A stretch of DNA of 64,000 bases. It comes from Brachynemurus nebulosus. Taxonomy: Eukaryota; Arthropoda; Insecta; Neuroptera; Myrmeleontidae. This document shows, in pieces, positions 12,364 through 24,416 of the stretch. How positions within the stretch are numbered: position 1 is the first letter of the stretch; every line of letters begins with the position of its first letter. The translations under genes and the position numbers were made by a program. The stretch spans positions 14,080,501-14,144,500 of the forward strand of contig JAPWDM010000012.1 of the NCBI GenBank assembly GCA_035578155.1, given 5' to 3'. A model generated the notes under the pieces. That model saw nothing but the letters and a program-made list of their open reading frames with translations. It did no database searches and was not told the origin of the DNA.

Positions 12364-15300
12364 TCCATTCCTTTGTGGCCCACTTGACACCTTTTATTTG
12401 TTTTTAAAATAAATTATTAATTGTTCTACTAATTCAAAATTACTAATTATTAGTAATTACATGATAAATTATTACATATATATTTAAAATATAATCAGAA
12501 GCATATGCGTATAGTATTTGTTTGAAAATTTTTTGTATATAAACAAAAATGCAACCGCGCTGCTTGGCTGTTCTTTTTCAATCGACAGTTGGGCACATTT
12601 AACACATTCAGTTGTCTGTTTCAATTTTGGTTCAGTACTTTTTTTTACTCATTACTCATGTTGCTTTGTTGCTCAGCTGCTCCCTGAGAAATATGTAATG
12701 ATATCATAAACAACGGAATATATATTACAGATGATGAGAATAAAAATTTTTATAGATTTAAGTAACAATTTTTTTTTTTTAATCAGTATAAATTTTTTTA
12801 AGAAAATTAAAATATCAAAGAAAAATAACGAAATAAAATTTAATCGTGTGTGTGTATTTTATTTAAAGAAAAAAAAATTATAAAAAAGTGTTAAATGATT
12901 GACAATCAGAAATTAGTATGGACGATTTAGATTAATTCTACCATAAAATATTAAAAAAAAAAAAAAATACATTAGGCGGTAAAGGTCGAATAGGTCGACT
13001 AATTTCGGATGTAATGTTTTAATGAGGTAAAGGAAACTTAAATATAAGACAATAATTGTAAACATTGCCTTTGAGTTTTAATTTCCCGTCCATATAGGCT
13101 ATAAATAGTGAAACTTTAGTTATAGGAAAGAAAAATAGGTATGATAATTAGACCAATTTGTGCAAATGCATTTTTCATCGGATCTCGACGTTTCGGGACC
13201 TAAGGAACTCCAAAAACCAAAAAATATGGGTGGAAATTTTCTGGACCCGGATTTTTTATCGGAATATTTTGTACGCATGTTCGTATATTGGCGTGTCGAA
13301 ATTAATGAATGTCTCCAAATTTATACTGCAGTTAGAGAGGAAAAAAATCAGGCTCAAAATAATTTTATATATTGGGCATTAAAAGGAGCAAAATTTTGAC
13401 ACATTTTGGTCAATATAATTGTGAAGTTATTGTCCTTTGTGATTTTGTGGAAAAATCGAAAAATTTTGGCTTTTTTCCAAGTCGAAAGGTATAACAAAAG
13501 GTTCCAGTTATTTTAAGGGCAATATTTTTTTTCACAAATCATGTGACCCTTTCTTATCTTCTCTATCAGTATTAAAAAAATTTTGTTACATGGTAGCAGT
13601 CGTAGTATTCTTTCAATCGATAATCGATTTTTCTAAAATGGCGTCAGAGTAGCTGGAAGTACCTTGAAATACCCCCGGGAGGAGTAAAATTTCGAAAAAT
13701 TTTATAGACCACAATTTACTGAAATTTCGGTTTGCAGTAACTTTATTTTCGACAACTTTAACGTCTTTAACTCCTCTACACCTAAAATCGTAAGATAAAT
13801 TTTGATTATCTTTTACGTTTGAATGGAATTGTCTTTTTCGTTAGGCTTTCGGTTAATTGGGTTAAACAGACATGGAATTGGGAGTCTGATAACTGCTAAT
13901 ACATCAGTCCCTCGTCAGTTACTAAGCCCCACTCCTCCACTGTGTAGGTTACAAAAAATAAAAACGGGACGGGAAAATCCTACGACAGCGTTTTCAGTTT
14001 TTTTAATTAAGGAATTTTTTAAAGTAAGTAAATTACAAAATTTCCAAGTAGATTGCGATGGACCTTTAGAAACATTCATTGTCCCTTTTGCTAATGTCGA
14101 ATGATCGACATTATGGAGATCTGATTTAGAACTTCAGGGTATATTGAGACGAAAAACTGTGAGATTTTTGAAACAATTTCCATCAGGACAAGAAATTGTT
14201 TCAAAAATCATTTATTTTTCGTATTTATTTGCTATTAAGTCTATCTTTTTTTGAGTGTTAATTAGTGTTTTTTGTATTTTCTCTGGAAAAAATTAAAAAA
14301 CCCACAATCATAATGATTTTTGTTAATCCAAAACGAAGAAAGATGGATTTATATTTAATATAAATTTTTTTTTTAAATTTAATAAATTCTCTAGGTAAGT
14401 CTTATAATCAAATATACATGTGTTTATTTTTATTACTGATATTAAAATAAATACAGTTCTCATTAATGATTTTTTTCTGTTAATAATAGAAAGCAATTTT
14501 CGGTACTTGAGACTTTAAGAAATGAAAATAAATTATTTGGATATCTTTTTTTTTTTGAAAATCGAATAAAATTTTTATTGAAACAAAAAAGTTTGTGATT
14601 ATCGCAAACTAATATATCTACTAATTTTTCTAGAACAATTTTCCCTCTAGAAGATTTTTACATTTTTTTCTACAATGCCATCGAAAATTTCGATCTAATT
14701 TTGAACTGTTTCGGGAGTCAGGATGGGCAGAGAAGCGCAGTGGAACAGACGGTCACAAATACATTTATTTATCAATAATTCTGGATGAAAATGTTTCAGT
14801 GCTTCACTCTTTCATCCAGATAAATAGAGGAAAGCGTGTTTTAGAGTTGGAATAAGGAACACATTAAAGTTAATCTCGTCGAGAAAAGTGGATTGAATTC
14901 AAGAGTGATGCCAGAACTGCAATATAATGCGGAAAACAAATTTTCCAACAGAAAAATAAAGTTTTGAAAATTCTAATACATGAAAAACTAATGAACTTTG
15001 CTGAACTGGAAGTTTAATCGCAATTCTCTAGGTATATTTTGAGAAGGACCTGAACCCATTCGAGAGATTTCATCGATTTTCTAACTATATGAGTTGAAAT
15101 TCCCTGAGAAACAAAGCATACGTCTTCTGTTCGGAGTCTACAACTGTCGTTTTACCTTAAGGTTCGTTCATGTCTATAGATATTAAACGTAACAAACACG
15201 TATCGTGGCCCACACGGCAAATAGAATCTTGATTTTATTTACTTTTCTTATATTAAAGTAGAAAAAGAATTTTTTTTGGGGATTAATCAAATTTGAGTTA

Positions 15301-15852
15301 ATTTTCATAATTATGTTTGATAACTGAGATTTAAAGTAGCGATCCTAGTGACGGTAGTGAAGTATAAGAGAATGTGACGTCACAGCCCGTTTCCGATCAC
15401 GAGGTTAATAGTTAAAAAATTACTTTTTAAAATTAAATAACAGTCAGGATGAATTAGCATAATGTGTAAAATTGTTTTTTATTATAAATTTTCATTAAGA
15501 ATTGTTTTGAATGTTTTTCCTCGGTACTGTCATATAGCGCATTATCCCTATAAAAAAATTTAAGGTCAAATTATCCAAATTCGTTTAGAAAATGTGATTT
15601 ATTTTCTGGGTGTATTTTTTCTATCATTTTTAAAGTTTAAAACCTACTACTTTTTGAGCTTTAAAAAATTTGGCTTGATGTGATGACCTCAGAAAGTTCA
15701 ATTGTTTGTTTTTTTAAATTATTGGCTATAAAAATGAGATAAATTAAATCTGTTGTTGAACAAATTAGCCAAATTCGTTCAGAAAATGTGATTTATTTCC
15801 GAATGAAATTTTTCTGTTGTCTTTGAAGTTCTAAACTTGTCAAAAATGCAAA
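12364..15852. other. No gene supported; unassigned sequence
   Basis: Two overlapping frames at 13158-13399 and one at 13823-14104 (93 aa, containing TSVPRQLLSPTPPLCRL) match nothing I know. The segment about 13140-14130 reads like part of a decayed element: less AT-rich, several frames broken by stops. The rest is AT-rich with homopolymers. Confidence 0.35.
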
Positions 15853-15860
15853 GCGCCATA

Positions 15861-16617
15861 CAGGGGCGTAGCTACCGCCGTATCAGCCGTATCAATGATA
15901 CGGGGCCTCCGGGCTACAGAGGCCCCTAACTTGTGTAAGCAAAAATTAGTAAAATGTTACCCATAATGTCACTTAGTCTCGTGCTTCCCGGGAAAAAAAC
16001 ATGTAAAAAAAACTGTCATACGTGCCAATAGAGTTTTCACTTCAGAAATGACAAAAGTCAAAAAGGCAATCTCTTTTCTTCCCGGATTAATTGCTCCGAA
16101 AACATGCTTAAAATCTGAAATTCAAAAAATTCATTCCATTAAGGACTCATGGAATTATTGCTGATAAAATTCAATAGCCTTGCATCCAGTTTTCCGGAGG
16201 TAATAACAGCATGCTTTCTATTCTTGACCCTTCCAGTTACAACCACAACAGTTGAAAGAAGTTTTTCAAAATTAAAACTGATAAACAATTATCTAAGGAC
16301 TTCGATGGGGCAGGAACGGCTATCAGACTTGTCACTATTGTCTATAGAGGCAGAAATTTTAGGAAAACTTAAACCGTCTTCAGCTATAGATGATTTAATA
16401 AATCAATTTGCCGAAAAAAGGCAAGAAAAGTGTATAATTTAATTTGAATTGTTTGGCTAGCTCAATTTCTAGGAGGAGGCGATAACTAATAATAAATAAT
16501 TATTTATTTTAATTTAATGCAAGCATTTTTGTTTCTTTTGTGAGAAATCTTTACCCTTCATTTGGGCCCCGCAACTAATTTTGATACAGGGCCCCTCCAA
16601 GGCACGCTACGCCACTG
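15861..16617 (+). mobile_element. hAT element, internal-deletion derivative
   Basis: TIRs begin CAGKGGCGTAGC. Exact 8-bp duplications GCGCCATA lie at 15853-15860 and 16618-16625. At 757 bp it is far shorter than an autonomous hAT of about 3 kb, but it retains the end of the transposase. GGGGCC-rich palindromes lie just inside each end. Confidence 0.92.
16149..16442 (+). pseudogene. hAT transposase C-terminal dimerisation domain
   Basis: The 97-residue frame contains the hAT C-terminal dimerisation motif: LPVTTTTVERSFSKLKLIN, then LRTSMGQERLSDLSLLSIE. It resembles the tail of ZMYM/hAT-type transposases, which dimerise through this helix pair while cutting and pasting the element. The zinc finger and the RNase-H-like catalytic core are gone. 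The ATG lies at the deletion join and is probably not a native start. The frame still ends with a stop just inside the right TIR, as expected. It sits in a TSD-flanked element. Confidence 0.9.
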
Positions 16618-17006
16618 GCGCCATATCAAAATAAACTTATGAGCAGCTCCAAATTTCATGTTTCTAATATTGTCAGAGATCTATTGTTGAAATTTTAGTA
16701 ATCTGAATGTAGAATTTTTATTTTTGTTGTCAAAATAACTAAAATTTGTTCAGGAAATGTAACTTTTTTTCAAATGTGATTTTTCTTTTAACTGTATCCC
16801 TATTTTAATAGGTTGAACACCACTGGTACACATAAAAGTGTCGTGTCTAGTGCTATAACACAAGATGTACGTGTCTGTTACGTTACGCTCAACTGCTGCA
16901 GCTACGAACGAACCTTTAGTGGGTTGAACGGCACAAAAGTACCCTGCAGTGTTTGATCCCCCATGTACAAATTCTAGTTGGCTCGTTTAAGTGAATGAAC
17001 AACATA

Positions 17007-17892
17007 GGGTGAATGCGGGAGAGATGCCGCACATTTTGAAAACACTTGATAATTCTTAAAGTATGCATTTAATTGATTTGAAATTTGGTACACAATAAAT
17101 GTAGACATTGTTCTTTAAAATTATTTATAAATAATTTTAAATTTTGAGTCATAAAGGATTCATAATTAACATTTTTTTAGAGCTTGCAAAGCAGCGTCTC
17201 TCCCGCACCTATGAGAGGGACGCCGCATAGTTCATATTAAAAATTTTGCATTTTACACACATCTCCATACATGACGCATGCCATATGTAACCATTTTTGG
17301 CACTTTATACATCTTAACAAGTCAAATTTTTTTTTGTTTCTGAGTACTTTTTAAAACATTCAATACACAGGCAATCATCATTATTTTCGTTATCTTCACT
17401 AATATGAGAGCTCTTCCTGATCCATTAATGGAATTTTTATATTTACGTGGCATACTTTACAATCCAAAAAAAAAATTGTATAATTAAGGTATGATGCGGC
17501 ATCTATACCAACTTTAAATGTGGCATCTCTCCTTTTTGTTGGGATAGATGCCGCATGTTGCTATAGCAAGCATAGTGCGGAATTCCAACTTAAAATTTTA
17601 TACAGTACTTTTAAAATATACCTAAATTAATAACAAAACTTATTTTCATTAAAACAATGAAATATACATTCTTAAATTCTAATGAATTAAATGCTTAATA
17701 AAATATTATGTTAAAAAACTTACTTTCTAATAATAAAAACTTGGATAATTACTAAACTGATGGACTAATCATAAATGTTACCATATACAGCTTAAATAAG
17801 TAAGTTATTTTAAATATAAAATCCATTAATAGCGCTATCTATCAATTAACGGACAAACTATGGCTACTGCGGCATCTCTCCCGCACTTACCC
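17007..17892. mobile_element. TA-flanked element with reiterated GATGCCGCA boxes
   Basis: Ends GGGTRARTGCGGGAGAGATG (inverted pair) with TA at 17005-17006 and 17893-17894. The box GGGAGAGATGCCGCA or its variants recurs about six times, in both orientations, across 886 bp of otherwise AT-rich sequence. No coding. Confidence 0.83.
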
Positions 17893-18714
17893 TATATGAG
17901 AAGAATAATTTGTTCGGGAAACTTTCTCCGTCGTACAAGGAATAGACCGTATGAATTTTGAACGGATATAGTTACGGAGAAGGCTATGGAGGATGATACA
18001 GAACGAATACGATAAAATTAGACTTATGACAACATCGTTAAAGAGACGATTGTCCAAACACATTTGAAGCAACCGGTATATTATTTCACTGGCTTTGCTT
18101 TCGGTGTCTATCAAATTTTCAAACAGTTCACTCGAACCATCCATGAGGCCATAACTAAAATTTTGAACGGCCCACACATCCCAATCGTAGGTACAATCGA
18201 AGTAGATATAACGTAGAGTTGTGCTGCGTCGTTTGAAAATATTTTGATTTTAAACGTTATGCATTTTGGATATTTTACATAAATATATTCAAATATTTGT
18301 ATATATAATAAAATATTATAATATTTTCAGATCGTTGTAGATTAAGTAGGTGGTGATTTTTTAAAAAATATTATATTTTTTAATACTACTTACATATTAT
18401 ACTAAATGATGCACACGATTTGAGCTGTTGCGCCTCTAGCAATAAAAAATAAAATTAAAAAAATATTATTTTTCTTTTATTAACCTGTTACTTTCCATTG
18501 TCCCACTTTTTGGAAAATTTTTTTAATTGGCTATTAAACATAAAATTTGAGAAAGAAGGGAGATAAGAATAACTTGAAGCCCCTTCTAAAGTAGAGTGAG
18601 AAGTCGATACGGGCGACAATATGGTATTTGATAATGTTTTTCTTGAACAGTTTAAAAAATATACTTTTAGCAAATTTGCAGAAGGAAAACTCGGCTATTA
18701 TATTTACTAAAAAA

Positions 18715-19162
18715 TAGTGATGAGCAAATGCAAGACCGAGACCAAGACTTGGCAGTCTTGGTCTTGGTCTTGTTCTTGCATTAAGAGTCTTGGTATTGGT
18801 CTTGCTAGAGCAGTTTGAGTCTTGGTCTTGGTCTTGGTCTTGCAAAATGCAGTCTTGGTCTTGGTCTTGTTATTGCTAAAAAATCTTGCACTTTCTTGCA
18901 TTTTCTTATTAGCGAATTTTTTTCCTCTAAAATCAGAATTTTTACTATCTTTACGTATTAATTATACTTTCAAACTATTTAAATATTTTAGCAAGAGTCT
19001 TGCTTTTTTCTTGCTTTTGCTCACTTGAGTCTTGGTATTGGTCTTGCAGCCATAATTATAGTCTTGGTCTTGGCCTTGGTCTTGCTCTTGGTATACATAG
19101 TCTTGGTCTTGGTCTTGGTCTTGCAAAAAATGCAAGACCAAGACTAATTTTGCTCATCACTA
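18715..19162. mobile_element. CAAGAC hAT MITE copy D
   Basis: TAGTGATGAGC termini, exact TSD CTAAAAAA (18707-18714 and 19163-19170), 448 bp. Same hexamer-rich arms and core as the other copies. Orientation as copy B. Confidence 0.95.
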
Positions 19163-19170
19163 CTAAAAAA

Positions 19171-20363
19171 CAATACATTTTTCAAATTTGCTGCAGTTAT
19201 AACTCGAAGACAAATCATCCGATCGATTTGATTCTTATTGCAGCTTCTTTTATATATGTTTCTTCGTGTCATGAACCTCCAGTTTTCCGATCGAATTAAA
19301 AATGTTTGGCTTCAACTCACCAGACGTAATGACTACCCCGCTAAACTCCTATCGTTTAACCGGACTTTTAACACTCTTCCTGCAGGTCTAACCTTCTAAT
19401 TAAAACAAAATTTTAATAATTAAAAAAAAGTGTCAGTATTTATGTTAGAACAAAAATTTTTCGAAACTTATTTTAAAAAAAAAAAGAAAGTTAAATCCAA
19501 TTTGAAATTAACAAAAAGTGAATTATACTTTTATAGATATTAATATTGTTTAAAAAGAAAACAATTTTAAGGATTTATATATCTTTCAATAATATTTTGT
19601 TAAGTATATAATAATAATGATGATTTGAACGCAACCAGCAAGCAAGGCAAGGATAACATTATCCTGCCTCGTACCTCCTGCACGGTCCGGTCGGTACGGA
19701 AACATATCGATAGACGCTATTATATACATATATAGTAATGGTGGAATTTCTAGCTCTTCTATGCACCATACATACATACATACACGTCATACACCTACAA
19801 CAGATTTACCGTAGTTACATCTATCTATGCGTAGCTAGGTTACGTCGAGTTTCGTCACTGGTAAACTTCTGCGCAGGAACGACAGTGCAAGAACGGCAAC
19901 AACCATCTTTCTTTTTTGTTTTTATCGAAACAAATGGACGTAGAACAGTTTTGAATATAGACAATTATAGTTTTGTGTGCTTTTGAGTGCAAATTCTATC
20001 CATCTATAGTTTCACTGGATTTAGTTTGTTTGCTGTTAGATTATGTATAGAAAGGTTTACTGGCTAGGTGTCACAACGAAAATGGCGGCTTATTTTGCGA
20101 AGTTTAGGATTTCTGGACAATTTTTTGAATTCATATTATGCACGTCAGATTCATTACAATCCAACACTTTTAACTTTGTAAGAAAAAATGCCCGAAGAAA
20201 ATTCTGATCAAGCTCGGATTCTTAAACTGCATCTCAGATCATAAGAATAACACTTACGGCCCTCGGTAGGTGATATACTATTGCAACATGTTGTAAAAAG
20301 TATCTACTTTTTTAAATGTGAAAAGTTCACAATTTTGATACGGATTCACATTATTATTTAGTA
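19171..20363. other. No gene supported; unassigned sequence
   Basis: Contains a repeat-like stretch near 19190-19390 and less AT-rich sequence at 19620-19960 with two short opposing frames of no recognisable family. No transposon termini were identified. Confidence 0.3.
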
Positions 20364-20853
20364 CTAGCCGTAGGTACCCGTGACGTTGTTCACGCGTTGT
20401 ACGTTGTACGTTGTACGTTGAGTAGTTTCTTTTTCCAATTTGTAGTTTCTTGCAACACAAAATGCATCAAATTGTCTCCAAATTGACAATTGTGTATTTA
20501 CTGTATTTTTCGGTACACAATTAGCAACATTTTTTTTTTTTTATTTAAAATTCAGAAAAATTTCCAAAATTTGTTTATTTACAATTTATTTACAATTTTT
20601 GTTACTATAGTTATGAAATTTTTTATGAAATATGTAAATTGGCGTAATGTGCGTAGATGCTCAAAATAGTTTTTCCATTTTCCCGTGGGAATGAGACATT
20701 TTCCCGGAATAAAAAGTATCTTAGATGTTGACACAGGTAATAAGTTATCATCACACCAAATTTCATTAAAATCCGTCCAATAGTTTTTACATGATGTGTG
20801 AACAGACAGACAGACAGACAGAGACAGATTTACAGCTTTATTATATGTATAGA
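20364..20853 (-). mobile_element. Helitron-like element on the minus strand
   Basis: On the minus strand it starts TCTATACATATAATAAAGC, followed by a CTGT microsatellite and ATCCGTCCAATAGTTT-type sequence, and ends ACCTACGGCTAG. TC...CTAG termini and general layout fit non-autonomous Helitrons. A GTACGTT microsatellite lies near the 3' end. Confidence 0.65.
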
Positions 20854-21286
20854 TTTCGTTGCTATGGTTTCAATTAAATGTTTTGTTAAAAACAAATAAA
20901 TAATTAAAAAAATATACTATAATAACTTCATAACTAGTGATGTTAAACCGACGAACAGTTAATCGATTAATCAACTAGAATTATTTTTCAAACAAAATTA
21001 ATCATTAGTTGAAAATATCGAACATAGAGTAGTCGACTAATCGACTAAATTTTTAGTCGAATTTATGAATAGGGTAACCTATTCAATTCTTTCAAAAACG
21101 TTATTTTCTTCTCAATTTAATTATTGACTTTTAATACTTATATTTTTCAAGAAAAAGAAGAGTATGAAACATCATAACGTGTTAATCACGTAAAAGTGAA
21201 AAATTATACAAATAGATTATTTTTTAGTTACGATTTTTTAAAGTGCAATAAATAATACAGAGAAATTAAGAAATTAGTCGTTTTTA

Positions 21287-21819
21287 TCAGGTCAGTCCAT
21301 AAGTTCGTGCGTATTAATAGCATGAATGGAATTTACTATGACTCGTTTACTAAACCAATACAATTTTGAACCTGTCAAAAATTTGTCATCGTTTGACTAA
21401 CATATTATTCAGTTCATCACCAACTTTCGTAAATATCGAACGCATTTTAGTACTCATAGAAGATGAATATAGATAATCAGTACAAACGTGCTGTGCCACA
21501 TTTTTTATTTTCGTGTGGTGAATCTGCCAAGTCTGCAGCGATAAAAATTAATAGTGTACATGGTGAACACACTATTAGTGTAACGACTGCCCAGAAAAGG
21601 TTTAAAAAATTTTAAGTTGGAAAAAGCAGCATTTATGATGAACCCCGTTCAGGGCGTCCTATTAATTTTGATGATGACATTTTTCGAAATCTTGTGGAGT
21701 CAGAGCCACAGTTAACAGTGGATCAGATCGCAGAAAGGATGAATTGTGTTTAATTGTGCTTTTTTATATTACTTAAAAATTTACCAAAAAAATACGCACG
21801 AAATTATGGACTGACCTGA
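21287..21819 (+). mobile_element. Mariner-like element, internally deleted
   Basis: TIRs are TCAGGTCAGTCCATAA then TTCGTGCGTA, nearly identical at both ends. TA precedes the left end, while the right flank reads GA, probably a mutated TA. At 533 bp it is well short of the roughly 1.3 kb full length. It retains the N-terminal part of the transposase and is nested inside a TAATCGAT-rich element. Confidence 0.85.
21463..21753 (+). pseudogene. Mariner transposase N-terminal remnant
   Basis: The frame reads MNIDNQYKRAVPHFLFSCGE, then a helix-turn-helix ending TTAQKRFKKF, an in-frame stop at 21613-21615, then YDEPRSGRPINFDDD and VESEPQLTVDQIAERMN. The DEPRSGRP linker and paired HTH layout are typical of mariner transposases, which bind the TIRs through this region. 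The DDD catalytic half is absent. One internal stop plus the deletion make it non-functional. Confidence 0.88.
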
Positions 21820-21980
21820 GAGTCATTAAAAAAAAAAATTAATTATTTTAGCCATTTAATCGAAGGTAAAGTAGTCGACTAAAAAACGACTAAATGCAAA
21901 CAAAATTAATCGATTAAATCGATTAATCGATTAAACATCCAACATCACTATATGTATTCATAAAATCATAAGTTCATAAC

Positions 21981-22990
21981 ATAACCAATAATTCGATTCA
22001 TTTTGTACATAATATGTGTATCCCTGGTGTTAAAATAACAATTCTGGCGACTTTAAAAACGTCTTTGTCAAATTTGAATCAGCAAATTCATTGTAGGCAA
22101 CAGCGTAATACCTACATAATATGTATTTACTTCCTTATCGTTTCCCGTAAAAAAATTTAAAAAGAAAAACTCTACAGTTGTTTAAAACAATAATAAATAT
22201 TATTTTAAAATATCAGTTACATATTGTTTTATTTGTAATTCAGTAATTATGAAGTCAGGCCACTCTTAATCATTCATAAAATCATAAATTTACTAATGCC
22301 AAAATATTAGCAATATTACTCTGTCACAGATGAGATTAGTATATTACGTATTTTAACAACGTGTATGCAAGATTTGAGCATTAGTATATGGGTCAATAAG
22401 ATTATATAATGAGAATGACATTTTGATAAAATTGTTTTCTCAGAACAAAAAGAGAATTAGAATAAAAAAAAAATAATGTACTAATACGATAGTAACTAAT
22501 AAAATAATACCTAATAGTTAGCTATTACGTATTACATAATTATGTAGATAACAGAATTTAAATTTTGTACATATGTAAATATTAGATAATCAAAACTAGA
22601 AAATATGTATAGTGATATAAGTACGCGACAATTCGTATTCGGTCTATTCGGTATTTGACTGGATTAGATTGCCTTTGTTTTACAATCAGTAATCATATAA
22701 CCAAAGTTTTTTGTTTCTCTTTAAATGGATTTTACGTGTTGTGACTTTGATAAGATTTGATAAAAATTTATAGTATCAATGTCAAGGTCACAAATATGGA
22801 ACAATTTTTAAGTTAACAATTACTTAGACATTGACCTAATTAAGAGTCTCAACTTACCGCATACTTACCGTTCAATTTCCAGTTGAACTGGCAACAATCG
22901 ACGAAATTTCTTAATTAAAGTTTTTCGTGATGTAATTCGCAATTTTGCGAAATCGATTTATCCTTTGTTACTCGTATGTTGGGTAGCTTA
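21981..22990. other. No gene seen
   Basis: AT-rich intergenic sequence. Nothing recognisable beyond short simple repeats. Confidence 0.35.
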
Positions 22991-22999
22991 AAAAAATCA

Positions 23000-24115
23000 C
23001 TGGCGCAGGACTACGATTTTCGGCCAAGTAAAAGTCGGACTCCCACAGTTAGAGTTCCGTACAGTAAGCAATCAAATCGTTTTTTTATTTACGTAGGTAC
23101 CTATATTTAAATCTTATTCAAAGCTTACGATAACCGAAAAATACATGAATTATCCTACATGGTACTCAAACATTGTTAATACTGTTTCCCCTATTTTCAG
23201 CAACTATTTTTAGGGATGTTATGCATATCAAATTTTGGATACGGATACGGATATTTAAAAACATTATTTTTGGTTTCGGTTTCAGTTACGGATATGTAAT
23301 AATATCGGATAATGTTTCGGATACGGTTACGGTTACGGATAATTTCTTTTAGTGAAAATATTTTTTTAGTAAAAAGGGAGAAATTTTACTCCAAAAAGGT
23401 GAACTTCAAACACGAATTAACGGAAATCTATCAAAAGAAATACATGCAGCAAAAACTTGTTGCGATTTAAACTCAGTTTTCCACAGCGGCAGTTGTTTGC
23501 TTTTATCCGAAACAAATCCGAAACTTTTTTTTCGGATACGGTTTCGGTTTCGGATATTTAATTATTTCGGATATCCAGTAGTTTCAGTTACGGTTACGGT
23601 TACAAATATCCATAACATCCCTACTATTTTATGTTCATTTTCCAAAGTAAGAAAAAACAAAAAACAAAAAAAAAAAAAAAGTTTTTCGGTACTCTGTGAC
23701 TCTATATCTAATAACCCCTATTATTATCAAAAATATTCATTTTAAAACTTAGAAGCTCAAGAGGGGGAACGATCATTTCTAGTAAATTTTGAGCTAGGTA
23801 TATCTTCATTAAGACCACTGAACCCAAAAATTATAAAAAAAAGTTAATTATAAAAAAAATATTTTTAAAGTGCTTGAAGTCAAGCTTCAAATGATGACTG
23901 AATTTGACTGACTAAACTGATCTACCCAAGCCCCGCCCATTTTAAACCAAAATAATTTATTTCTAATCGTTGACTGGTGTCATCGAGGCCAAATTTCATG
24001 CCAAATTTCAAATTTCTATGTTACATAGTTTGCGAAAAAAATTTCTGTAATAGGCAAACATAGGCGGACACGAAAGTAACCTTATAAGGGTTTCGTTTTT
24101 CCTTACGGAAATTTT
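23000..24115. repeat. Older interspersed repeat hosting a GGATACGG MITE
   Basis: The left part reads AGTAAAAGTCGGACTCCC and TTAGAGTTCCGTAC. The right part ends CCTTATAAGGGTTTCG, TTTTTCCTTACGG. This combination recalls a common insect non-autonomous repeat with GGTTCCGT ends. Boundaries are approximate, and the hAT MITE at 23211-23622 is inside it. Confidence 0.4.
23211..23622. mobile_element. GGATACGG-rich hAT-type MITE, copy 1
   Basis: Termini TAGGGATGTTATG...CATAACATCCCT enclose repeated GGATACGG, GGTTTCGG and GGTTACGG hexamers. Duplications ACTATTTT lie at 23203-23210 and 23623-23630. The 8-bp TSD fits hAT. It sits inside an older interspersed repeat at about 23000-24115. Confidence 0.85.
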
Positions 24116-24300
24116 TAATTTTGGGATATAAGTATTTAAGTAGTTTTATTCAAAAATTATTATATTTACCTACCTAAAATTCGAGACTGCCTTCAAAAAT
24201 TTATTAGAAAAAATTCGTCAAGTGCATGTTTTTGACACTCACTAAGTAATGTCACCTCAGTGAAAGTGTTAATTTATGATTTTTTGGCTTGTTTTTTAAG

Positions 24301-24416
24301 TACAGTGAGAATACAGCCCTCTTGCGTTTATTCAATATATGCATGTACAACTCTATAATACAGTGAGAATACAGCCCTCTTGCGTTTATTCAATATATGC
24401 ATGTACAATTCTATAA
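24301..24416 (+). repeat. Recent 58-bp tandem duplication
   Basis: The unit starting TACAGTGAGAATACAGCC is present twice head to tail (24301-24358 and 24359-24416) with one difference (CAACTC versus CAATTC). The near-identity implies a recent event or an assembly effect. Confidence 0.85.

Larger units (their letters stand above)
20935..21950. mobile_element. TAATCGATTAATC-rich hAT-type element, split by mariner
   Basis: Both ends read TAGTGATGTT, followed by repeated TTAATCGATTAATC and AGTCGACTAA blocks in inverted orientation. Removing the mariner insert leaves about 483 bp. The left flank TTCATAAC recurs at 21973-21980, 22 nt beyond the right terminus rather than directly adjoining it. The terminus resembles those of the TSD-proven CAAGAC hAT elements here, so hAT is the best guess. 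Confidence 0.65.

Noticed and set aside
13823..14104. 93-codon frame with a plausible-looking composition
   Set aside because: I recognise no domain, the surrounding frames are broken by stops, and a gene cannot be supported. It may be a piece of an unidentified decayed element.
23270..23600. Telomere-like repeats (GGTTACGGTTACGG)
   Set aside because: The words vary (GGATACGG, GGTTTCGG), are inverted at the two ends and lie inside an element with an 8-bp duplication, so they are MITE arms, not telomeric DNA.
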